A program made the position numbers and the translations under genes. Below, in pieces: positions 7,841 to 15,041 of a stretch of 37,303 nucleotides of DNA. Source of the DNA: Treponema primitia ZAS-1 (GTDB lineage Bacteria > Spirochaetota > Spirochaetia > Treponematales > Breznakiellaceae); contig NZ_AEEA01000028.1 in the NCBI RefSeq assembly GCF_000297095.1, positions 1-37,303 of the forward strand. Reading direction: 5' to 3'. Below the pieces are notes generated by a model. That model ran no database searches and was not told where the DNA came from. It saw only the letters and a list, made by a program, of their open reading frames with translations. Positions within the stretch are counted from its first letter, which is position 1. Each line of letters starts with the position of its first letter.

Positions 7841-8557
7841 TTGATAACTGGCGCATCATCCGGTATTGGTTATCAATGTGCGTTAGATTGTGCCCGTTCA
7901 GGGGCTAAAGTTATTTTAATTGCCCGCAGAAAGGAATTATTGGATGACTTGGCGCAAAACTGTTCCACGGCATCTGTATATCCATATGATTTAAATGATA
8001 TAGATAATATAAAGTCATTAATGGATGAAATAAAACAACATGAAGGTTTATTGGATGGATTTATTCATGCTGCAGGAATTGAAAAAACATTACCGTTAAA
8101 AAATCTCAAGTTAAAAAATTATGAAACAATTTATAGGCTAAATTTTGTAAGTGGATTAGAAATAGTAAAGCATTTCAGTAACAAAAAATATCATAACGAA
8201 TATGCCAAAATAGTATTTATTTCATCAATTGTATCAATAATTGGTCGTCCTGGTATTATAGCGTATGCCGGTTCAAAAGGCGCTCTTGTTTCAGCGGCAA
8301 AATCAATTGCATTGGAATTGGCAACTAAAAACATTAATGTAAATTGCATATCACCAGGAACAGTTCTAACTCCTATGATACAGAAATATTTCGATTCAAT
8401 TTCCGGGGAAGAACAGGAGAAACGCAAAGAAGGATACCCTCTCGGACTAGGAAAGCCAGAAGATATTTCGTATGCGAGCATATTTTTATTGTCCGATGCT
8501 GCCCGTTGGATAACAGGACAAAATATAATAATTGATGGTGGGTATACAATTAGATAA
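7841..8557 (+). CDS. SDR family 3-ketoacyl reductase-like (copy B), start unresolved
   Basis: The coordinates begin at an in-frame TTG, which is only the first conventional start codon. Homology to the other SDRs clearly begins earlier: bases 7811-7840 encode TPFSLKGKSI, matching NPFSLAGKTI of copy A. Starting at TTG would remove the first beta-strand of the Rossmann fold, and no ribosome-binding site precedes it. Counted from the TTG, the protein has TGASSGIG at 3-10, HAAG in place of NNAG at 76-79, and catalytic S129, Y142 and K146 (YAGSK). It ends with TGQNIIIDGG. The body of the gene is intact, so it is probably a functional reductase whose expression depends on the length of the poly-C tract. 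It is more diverged than copies A and C, which resemble each other. Confidence 0.75.
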   Translation: MITGASSGIGYQCALDCARSGAKVILIARRKELLDDLAQNCSTASVYPYDLNDIDNIKSLMDEIKQHEGLLDGFIHAAGIEKTLPLKNLKLKNYETIYRLNFVSGLEIVKHFSNKKYHNEYAKIVFISSIVSIIGRPGIIAYAGSKGALVSAAKSIALELATKNINVNCISPGTVLTPMIQKYFDSISGEEQEKRKEGYPLGLGKPEDISYASIFLLSDAARWITGQNIIIDGGYTIR

Positions 8558-8565
8558 GGATAACA

Positions 8566-9318
8566 ATGGATAATTTTAACCCTTTTACTTTATGTGGCAA
8601 AGTGATTTTGATAACTGGTGCGTCATCAGGTATAGGAAAAAGCATGGCAATAGAATGCTCAAAAATGGGCGCCACGCTGGTGATAACTGGACGAAATGAG
8701 GAACGTTTAAAAGAAACATTTCAGAAACTTCAGGGAAATGGCCATCAAATGGTAGCTACTGATTTATCAAATATAGCGCAGATTTCTAAAACATGGAGTG
8801 ATGACAACTTTTCTCCCTTTGACGGAATTGTATTAAATGCGGGTGTCAATGATAAATCACCTATAAAATTTATTTCCGAGAAAAAAATAGACCATATTTT
8901 TAAAATAAACTTTTATGCGCCAGCATTACTGATACAAACCATATTAAAAAACAAAAAGATTAATGATAATGCTTCAATAATTATGATCTCGTCAGTAGCC
9001 ACTAATTTGGCAGCGATTTCAAATGCCCTGTATGCTGCTTCAAAAGGCGCTATAAACTCATTTATGAAGGTGTTGGCCCTGGAACTATCCCCCAGAAGAA
9101 TACGGGTTAATTGCATACAGCCCGGTATGGTTCGAACGGATATTTTAAGCAAATATGCTTTGCAAGAAGAACTGGAAAGCTGGGAAAAAACGTATCCCTT
9201 GGGAAGATTTGGTCAACCCGAGGATATTGCTTTTCCAGTAATATATCTTTTATCCGATGCCGCTAAGTGGGTAACAGGAAGTATTTTTACCATAGACGGC
9301 GGAATAACATTGAAGTAA
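8566..9318 (+). CDS. SDR family 3-ketoacyl reductase-like (copy C)
   Basis: A third SDR, 250 residues, with TGASSGIG at residues 18-25, LNAG in place of NNAG at 90-93, and catalytic S143, Y156 and K160 (YAASK). The ATG has AGGA at 8557-8560 five bases upstream. The first 60 residues are close to copy A, with matching blocks such as AIECSK.GATL and NEERL.ETF, so A and C look like tandem duplicates. The likely reaction is reduction of a 3-ketoacyl-ACP; a sugar or another carbonyl substrate cannot be excluded. It precedes KAS III copy C by 24 bases, so here the order is reductase then synthase, the reverse of the first two pairs. Confidence 0.85.
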   Translation: MDNFNPFTLCGKVILITGASSGIGKSMAIECSKMGATLVITGRNEERLKETFQKLQGNGHQMVATDLSNIAQISKTWSDDNFSPFDGIVLNAGVNDKSPIKFISEKKIDHIFKINFYAPALLIQTILKNKKINDNASIIMISSVATNLAAISNALYAASKGAINSFMKVLALELSPRRIRVNCIQPGMVRTDILSKYALQEELESWEKTYPLGRFGQPEDIAFPVIYLLSDAAKWVTGSIFTIDGGITLK

Positions 9319-9342
9319 TAAGTTAAGGGGAATTTAAAGTAT

Positions 9343-10404
9343 ATGGCCAAATGGAAAATAAAAAATGTATCTTTAAAAGGCGTTGCAGCATGCGTCCCTA
9401 AAAATATCATACGAACTGAAGATATTCCTTTGTTTTCAAAGAAAGAAGAGCTGGAACATTTTTTACTTAATGTTGGTATTAAAACTCGTAGAGTCGTAGA
9501 AAAAGGCGTGTGTGCTTCCGATCTTTGTTTTGAAGCAGCCAAAAAATTAATAGATAGTCTGGGATGGGATAAAAATGAAATCGGCGCTTTAATATTCGTT
9601 TCAATTACTGCGGATTATCGTAGCCCCATGACATCTTGTATTTTACAGGATCGCCTAGGGCTTCCTGAATCTTGTTTTACTCTGGATATTCCATCTGCAT
9701 GTTGTGGTTACCCCCATGGTATGACTGTTTTATCCAGTTTAATGACATCAGGTAGTATTAGAAAAGGATTATTATTGGCTGGGGATACCTGTTACCAAAT
9801 GGCATCCCCAGAAGATAAAAGTCGGTTCCCCGTATTTGGTGATGCTGGTACAGCTTCTGCCTTTGAGTATGATGAATTATCAGACAATATAGTAAGTTAT
9901 GCTTATACTGATGGGAACGGATATGAGGCAATTATAACGCCCCATAGCGGTTTTCGCCATCCAGTAACACCGGAGTCTTTTATTGTAGAAGATGTCGGAG
10001 ATGGCAACCGTAGAGCGCCGGTCCATGCCTTGGTAAAAGGAATGGATGTTTTTTCTTTTGCTATATCGAAAGCGCCAAAATTATTAAAAGAAGTCCTGTT
10101 GGATAATAATATAGATAAGGATAATGGAATTAATTATTTTTTATTGCATCAGGCAAATCAGATGATTACTGATAAAATAATTTCAAAAACGAAATTAGAT
10201 AAGCAAAAAGTCCCTTGTAATATTGAAGAATTTGCTAATACTACCTGTGCAACAATCCCATTGTTAATGGTTACGCGTATTAAAAATGATTTAATAAAAA
10301 ACGATTTGAATCTTATTTTATTAGCCTTTGGCGTAGGGCTTACGTGGGGATGTGTATATATGAAAACGCACAAAATCGTTTGTTCTGACTTGATAGAGCT
10401 ATGA
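9343..10404 (+). CDS. 3-oxoacyl-ACP synthase III-like (KAS III, copy C)
   Basis: A third FabH-type enzyme, 353 residues. The triad is C120, H269 (FLLHQANQ) and N299 (FANTTCATIP). The active-site surroundings differ from copies A and B: the motif is SACCGYPHG rather than LGCSG(W/F)VYG, with a second Cys right after the catalytic one. This may mean a different acyl substrate. An AAGGGG lies 12 bases before the ATG, which is rather far. The N-terminus MAKWKIKNVSLKGVAACVP aligns with the other two copies and supports this start. Its stop overlaps the ATG of the MaoC-like gene (ATGA), so the two are translationally coupled and probably act in sequence. Confidence 0.86.
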   Translation: MAKWKIKNVSLKGVAACVPKNIIRTEDIPLFSKKEELEHFLLNVGIKTRRVVEKGVCASDLCFEAAKKLIDSLGWDKNEIGALIFVSITADYRSPMTSCILQDRLGLPESCFTLDIPSACCGYPHGMTVLSSLMTSGSIRKGLLLAGDTCYQMASPEDKSRFPVFGDAGTASAFEYDELSDNIVSYAYTDGNGYEAIITPHSGFRHPVTPESFIVEDVGDGNRRAPVHALVKGMDVFSFAISKAPKLLKEVLLDNNIDKDNGINYFLLHQANQMITDKIISKTKLDKQKVPCNIEEFANTTCATIPLLMVTRIKNDLIKNDLNLILLAFGVGLTWGCVYMKTHKIVCSDLIEL

Positions 10405-10817
10405 TAAAAACAGGTGATTTATATTCTGAACAAATTTTATTCTCTCAAGATATAGTCAATTTATTTATAGCAATATCAGGTGACAGCAATCCAATTCATA
10501 CGGATCCAGAGGCTGCGAAACGAGCTGGGTATTCTGATGTAATTGTTCCAAGCATGTTGCCTGGCAGTATATTTGGTGGAGTATTTGGCTCAAAATTTCC
10601 TGGGCATGGATCTGTAAATTTATATCGCGAATTTACTTTCATTCGCCCCGTTTTTATCAATGTCGAGTATACTATGGTTTTCAAAGTAACAGAAACAGAT
10701 ACTAATGAACACACGGGAACTATTAAATGCCGTCTCAAAGATAAAAATGGAAAAATATATATAGAATGTTTGTCAAAAATCAGAAACAATGAACAATTTG
10801 TATCAATATTAAGTTGA
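10401..10817 (+). CDS. MaoC-like (hot-dog fold) 3-hydroxyacyl dehydratase / enoyl hydratase
   Basis: A single hot-dog domain of 138 residues, the size of PhaJ-type (R)-specific enoyl hydratases. It carries the hydratase-2 motif SGDSNPIHTDPEAA, with D28 and H33 in the positions of the catalytic Asp and His. FGGVFGSKFPG and the later strand regions also fit MaoC proteins. The family interconverts 3-hydroxyacyl and trans-2-enoyl thioesters. Next to three condensing enzymes and three reductases, it most likely removes water from one hydroxyacyl-ACP intermediate. No enoyl reductase is visible in the window, so I infer that the acyl product keeps a double bond or hydroxyls. It overlaps KAS III copy C by four bases. 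It is the last gene of the tightly coupled block; 116 bases without a convincing gene follow. Confidence 0.85.
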   Translation: MIKTGDLYSEQILFSQDIVNLFIAISGDSNPIHTDPEAAKRAGYSDVIVPSMLPGSIFGGVFGSKFPGHGSVNLYREFTFIRPVFINVEYTMVFKVTETDTNEHTGTIKCRLKDKNGKIYIECLSKIRNNEQFVSILS

Positions 10818-10933
10818 ATGAAAGCAACAACCAACTTTGTACAATTACAATCAGAAACTATGGAAAGAAGTATGTCGAAAGTATTATACATTCTATCTGG
10901 TAATAGGTAAACACAGACGTCGTAAGGAACAAA

Positions 10934-11884
10934 ATGAAATCACAATTGATTAATGGAATAGGTAGGACACCACTCCCGGTGATCAAATTAAGTAATGATG
11001 TAAAAATTCCTGTAATAGGTAATGGTCCTGGTGGGTTAAGACATTCGAGATACGATAAGAACGATAATAAATTATTACATTTAACTAAGCGTATTTATAA
11101 TAAACTCGATCGAAAAATATTCAAAGAAAGAGAATATATTAATGCAGTATGTAATGCATTTAAAATAGGTTTTACTTTGTTCGATTACTCTGCAGCGTAT
11201 AAAAATGAACAATTAATAGGCAAAGCTATTCAAAAAAGTGGTATTAGTCGAAGTGATCTCTTTTTAACTACAAGAGTAACTAATGCAAGACAGGTTAAAG
11301 GAAATATCCGGGAACAATTTCTAAAGACACTCGAATATTATAGAACGGATTATGTTGATTTGTATATGTTTCATTGGCCGGTGCCCGGCTTTTATTTAGA
11401 TACATGGAAACAGATAGAACAGCTTTATAAAGAGGGCTATTGTAGAGCCATTGGGGTTGCTAATTGCCACCAACATCACCTGGAAGAAATATTTAAGATA
11501 GCAGAATTTATTCCGCAAGTTAATCAATTTGAAATCCATCCTCTATTCACTCAAAAGCCATTAATTGCGTATTGTAAATTAAATGGAATAGCCGTAGAAG
11601 CCTATACGCCAATTGCGAGATTTGATGAGAGATTAATAGAATTGCCACGGCTTAAAAAAATCACCCAAAAATATAAAAAATCAATAGTACAAATTGTTTT
11701 AAAATGGCACATTCAAAATGGAATAATACCAGTAGTTCGCTCATTAAATAAGAAACATCAAATCAAAAATATTTCTATTTTTGATTTTGAATTAACTGAG
11801 GAAGAAATAAACATAATAGATAGTTTTAATATAAATTCCAGACTAAGATATGATCCTGATAACTGTGATTTTTCCGTTTTATAG
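10934..11884 (+). CDS. Aldo/keto reductase family protein with Lys-to-Arg at the catalytic position
   Basis: A TIM-barrel aldo/keto reductase of 316 residues, the usual length. Of the family tetrad Asp-Tyr-Lys-His it keeps D84 and Y89 (FDYSAAYKNE) and H147 (MFHWP). Where the Lys is expected, in the strand motif usually written TK(V/T), it has R114 (LTTRVTN). The GVANC strand and the C-terminal cofactor segment VVRSLNKKHQIKN are recognisable, although the usual Lys-Ser-x3-Arg NADPH motif is partly altered. AAGGAA sits at 10924-10929 before the ATG. The N-terminal extension is longer than in typical members, with an inserted basic region at about residues 40-70. It could reduce a keto-sugar or a ketoacyl intermediate, or be catalytically altered. 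Function is uncertain. Confidence 0.75.
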   Translation: MKSQLINGIGRTPLPVIKLSNDVKIPVIGNGPGGLRHSRYDKNDNKLLHLTKRIYNKLDRKIFKEREYINAVCNAFKIGFTLFDYSAAYKNEQLIGKAIQKSGISRSDLFLTTRVTNARQVKGNIREQFLKTLEYYRTDYVDLYMFHWPVPGFYLDTWKQIEQLYKEGYCRAIGVANCHQHHLEEIFKIAEFIPQVNQFEIHPLFTQKPLIAYCKLNGIAVEAYTPIARFDERLIELPRLKKITQKYKKSIVQIVLKWHIQNGIIPVVRSLNKKHQIKNISIFDFELTEEEINIIDSFNINSRLRYDPDNCDFSVL

Positions 11885-11909
11885 ATTACTTAAGCTATGA
11901 GAAAAAAGA

Positions 11910-12893
11910 TTGAATAGGCTTGTAAGTATAATTACCCCATGTTATAATGGCGAAAATTTTATTAGTCGATTTTTAAATTCCATATTAAATCAGACTTATA
12001 ATAATATTGAATTAATCATTATTAATGATGGGTCTACTGATAATACAAGAATTATTTTAGAATCTTACAAAGAAATATTTATTAATCGAAATGTAGAATA
12101 TATAATAATAAACCAGGAAAATAAGGGGCAAAGTGAAGCTATAAACCAGGGGCTTAAAATTTTTTCCGGAGATTATCTTACATGGCCGGATTCGGATGAT
12201 ATATTATTACCTAACAATATATCATCAAAGGTTGCTTTCCTGGAAAATAATCCGGAATATGGACTAGTAATGGGAAAAGTTGGGATAGTAAATGAGAATG
12301 ATTTAGACAGGCGAATTAAAATATTAAAGCGAAAAGAACCCATATGGAATGATACGTTATTTGAAGATTTAATTCAAGACAAGAACGTATATTATACACC
12401 AGGTGGGTATATGGTCCGTTCATCTTGCTTTCTGGATGTTAATCCGTTACGTTCTATTTTACCCCTCCGTGAAATAGGGCAGAACTATCACATGCTGCTT
12501 CCAATTACATATAAATATAAATGCGGTTATTTGAATGAGTGTATATATTTATATGTAAAAAGAAAGAATAGTCATAGTCATGCAAAAAGAACTTATGAAG
12601 AAAGTATAAATGTTATTTCTTTTGAAAAATATGCATTAGAAAAAATAATAGAATCTTTAAATATTCAGAATGAAAAATATTATCTTAAAATAATAATTAA
12701 GAAATATCATCATAGGTTATTAAAATTAGCATTTAAAAACAACAAGCAAGATGAATTTAAAAAACAATTTAATATTCTTAAAAGGATGGGTGCTCTGACA
12801 TTGACTGATATTTATCTTAAGTATAGAGAAAATACTCTTTTAAAACTTCTACGGCATGCAAAAAAAAGATTTAGATATGGTCGGCATACATGA
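11910..12893 (+). CDS. Glycosyltransferase family 2
   Basis: A GT-A fold glycosyltransferase of 327 residues. It starts with the family signature VSIITPCYNGE and LIIINDGSTDNTR, and has the metal-binding acidic motif PDSDD near residue 97, in LTWPDSDDILLPNN. Such enzymes add a sugar from a nucleotide donor to the growing lipid-linked oligosaccharide on the cytoplasmic face. The start is TTG; it places the beta-strand a few residues in, as is normal, and no ATG in frame fits better. The ribosome-binding site is weak. Its stop overlaps the next ATG (ATGA). The C-terminal half is basic and AT-rich and shows no second domain. The donor and linkage cannot be told from the sequence. Confidence 0.87.
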   Translation: MNRLVSIITPCYNGENFISRFLNSILNQTYNNIELIIINDGSTDNTRIILESYKEIFINRNVEYIIINQENKGQSEAINQGLKIFSGDYLTWPDSDDILLPNNISSKVAFLENNPEYGLVMGKVGIVNENDLDRRIKILKRKEPIWNDTLFEDLIQDKNVYYTPGGYMVRSSCFLDVNPLRSILPLREIGQNYHMLLPITYKYKCGYLNECIYLYVKRKNSHSHAKRTYEESINVISFEKYALEKIIESLNIQNEKYYLKIIIKKYHHRLLKLAFKNNKQDEFKKQFNILKRMGALTLTDIYLKYRENTLLKLLRHAKKRFRYGRHT

Positions 12894-14020
12894 AAATTGG
12901 CATTATGACCCATTGGTGGTCAAAAGATAATTATGGCCAGCTTTTACAATGTTTTGCACTGCAAAAATACTTGCATAATATAGGTCATGAAGCATATTTG
13001 ATAGCCTATCAACCATATCATGATTATATTGAAACACCATTTTGGATAAAGATGTTAAAGGCATTTAATCCGGTTAAATTATGGAGGTTTGCATTTAAGA
13101 AAATTATTCGATACAAAATTAATAAAGAGCAAAAACTTAATCCGCGTGGATTTACTGAATTCAGAAAAAAGTACATTAAGCGGACAGAAAGAACTTACCA
13201 TTTATATAGCGAACTATGCAGTTATCCTCCGGAAGCTGACGTATATATAGTTGGTTCTGATCAAGTATGGAGTTTCCATAGTTTGCCTAAAGCTAAGGCT
13301 GATAATGTAATTAAAGCTTATTGTCTTGCTTTTGGGAATGATAAAATCAAAAGAATATCTTATGCAGCAAGTTTTGGTAAAGATGACATTAGTGATAGCC
13401 TTCTTGATAAAATAAGTCCTTTATTGCAAAATTTTACGTATATTTCTGTCCGGGAAAAATCGGGGATTGATATATGTAAAAAATGTGGAATCAGGCAGGT
13501 CGACATGATGCCGGATCCCACCCTTTTATTTGATGCAGAGGTATATCGTTCCTTATATTTAAACGAATCTATCCGTAAGCAGACAAAGCCATATTGTCTT
13601 TTGTATATTTTAGGGAATAAATGTAAGCTTTCAATAAAAAAGATAGCCCATTGGGCTAAGGAAAAGGGTCTTAATATTATATATGTAACCGGAAATTCAA
13701 AATACGATAAATTTGAGAAATTTTATGCAACAATTCCGGAATGGCTTTATTTAATTGATAATGCTGAATATATTATAACTAATTCTTACCATTGCGCTAT
13801 TTTTTCTCTGATGTTTCATAAAAAATTTGGCATTATTTCTCTAGTTGGAAGACATGCAGGAATGAATAACCGTTTTATATCATTATTTGAACAGTTTAAC
13901 ATTCAGCAAAGATTTATTGCTCAGGACATTGATGTTATAGAAAATGAAATAAACTGGGGCAATATAAATAGTAAATTATATGCGATAGCTTCTTCATGTA
14001 AATTAGACGATATTCTTTAA
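12890..14020 (+). CDS. Polysaccharide pyruvyl transferase family protein
   Basis: It belongs to the polysaccharide pyruvyl transferase / WcaK-like family, 376 residues, the expected length. Diagnostic segments are the N-terminal MTHWWSKDNYGQLLQ followed by ALQKYLHNIGHEAYL, VGSDQVWSF near residue 120, ISYAASFGKDD, PDPTLL, and ITNSYHCAIFSLMF near 300. Characterised members move a pyruvyl group from phosphoenolpyruvate to a sugar to form a ketal, but many homologues are uncharacterised and may do other chemistry. Family members often sit beside FrhB-like proteins such as that encoded at 2846, suggesting a joint role. It overlaps the preceding glycosyltransferase by four bases. Membership is firm; pyruvylation is inferred. 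Confidence 0.82.
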   Translation: MKIGIMTHWWSKDNYGQLLQCFALQKYLHNIGHEAYLIAYQPYHDYIETPFWIKMLKAFNPVKLWRFAFKKIIRYKINKEQKLNPRGFTEFRKKYIKRTERTYHLYSELCSYPPEADVYIVGSDQVWSFHSLPKAKADNVIKAYCLAFGNDKIKRISYAASFGKDDISDSLLDKISPLLQNFTYISVREKSGIDICKKCGIRQVDMMPDPTLLFDAEVYRSLYLNESIRKQTKPYCLLYILGNKCKLSIKKIAHWAKEKGLNIIYVTGNSKYDKFEKFYATIPEWLYLIDNAEYIITNSYHCAIFSLMFHKKFGIISLVGRHAGMNNRFISLFEQFNIQQRFIAQDIDVIENEINWGNINSKLYAIASSCKLDDIL

Positions 14021-14031
14021 GAGGATTATTA

Positions 14032-15027
14032 GTGCCCCTGTTGTCTATAATTGTTCCAGTATATAAGACTGAAAAATATTTACACAAGTGTGTTGATAGT
14101 ATTCTCGCTCAGACCTTTACAGATTTTGAGTGTATTCTGATTGATGATGGTTCTCCTGACACTTGTCGTGAAATTTGTGATGGATATGCTTTAAAGGACT
14201 GTCGGATTATAGTTATTCACCAGAAAAACGCAGGAGTTTCTGCGGCAAGAAATGCCGGATTGGATATTGCCCGTGGAGAATGGATAGGGTTTGTTGACAG
14301 TGATGATTGGTGCGATTCTGGGATGTTTGAATTCCTTATTAATAATGCAAAAAAGTATAATGCTGACATCTCTATATGTGGTGCGAACAAATTCAGAGAG
14401 AATGGTAAATTCTATTATTACATGTCTAAAAAATACCCCGATATCATTATGAGTGGTAACGAGGCAATATTAAAAATGTTCTCGGCGACATATTTTTCAA
14501 CAACACCATGGAATAAATTGGTGAATAAAAAATGCTTTTATTATAATAATACAGTTATCCGATATGATGAGTCTATTCTATTTTTGGAAGATGGTCTTAT
14601 TTTGTATTTTTTATTCAAAAACTCAGAAAAAATAGTCTATTCTTCAATTCCATACTACAATTATTTATTTCGTTCCGATTCGGTGACACAAATACCCTAC
14701 AAAAGTGGGATAGCAGATTCCGTATTGACTAACTTTATTGCTTTTAAAAAAATGCTGGCAGTTGAAACCGATAGTATTGTAAGACATAAATTAATGGCGG
14801 CCGAGGGGAGTAAGGCAGTAAATTATTGTTTGTTTCATATAAAGAATAATCTTTCAACTAACAATGATAATTTCATTTTTTTAAAAGAAATAATAAGAAA
14901 AGACATTCTTTTCATTATTACTGACAAAACCATTGGTAATAAAAGAAAAATATTTAGTTTTCTAATTTTTTTTCCATTTATTATTTCAAACTATTATAAA
15001 ATAAAAAGATGTTTAAAAAAGGTATAA
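14032..15027 (+). CDS. Glycosyltransferase family 2
   Basis: A GT2 enzyme of 331 residues with LSIIVPVYKTE at the N-terminus, CILIDDGSPDTC, an AGVSAARNAGLD block and the acidic motif VDSDDW near residue 95. These match the EpsJ/WcaA-like group that transfers single sugars in exopolysaccharide assembly. The start is GTG, with GAGGA at 14021-14025 directly after the previous stop and seven bases upstream. The last 40 residues are hydrophobic and basic, including FSFLIFFPFIISNYY, which may anchor the protein to the membrane. The end lies 14 bases before the ATG I prefer for the Stealth-type gene. Donor and acceptor are unknown. Confidence 0.88.
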   Translation: MPLLSIIVPVYKTEKYLHKCVDSILAQTFTDFECILIDDGSPDTCREICDGYALKDCRIIVIHQKNAGVSAARNAGLDIARGEWIGFVDSDDWCDSGMFEFLINNAKKYNADISICGANKFRENGKFYYYMSKKYPDIIMSGNEAILKMFSATYFSTTPWNKLVNKKCFYYNNTVIRYDESILFLEDGLILYFLFKNSEKIVYSSIPYYNYLFRSDSVTQIPYKSGIADSVLTNFIAFKKMLAVETDSIVRHKLMAAEGSKAVNYCLFHIKNNLSTNNDNFIFLKEIIRKDILFIITDKTIGNKRKIFSFLIFFPFIISNYYKIKRCLKKV

Positions 15028-15041
15028 GAAGAATAAAAGCT

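Noticed and set aside
7841..7843. TTG as the true start of SDR-B.
   Set aside because: Sequence similarity to the other SDRs extends at least ten codons upstream, and no ribosome-binding site precedes it. It is used only as a conventional left boundary for the feature.
10818..10910. Short open frame of 30 codons after the MaoC-like gene, containing MSKVLYILSGNR.
   Set aside because: It begins right at the previous stop with no ribosome-binding site of its own. The MSKVLYILS part resembles the start of a GT4 protein and might be a remnant, but it is too short to support.
15009..15041. Upstream ATG for the Stealth-type gene.
   Set aside because: It would add an unconserved basic leader and overlap the previous gene by 19 bases; the ATG at 15042 fits the family N-terminus better. 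It is not excluded.
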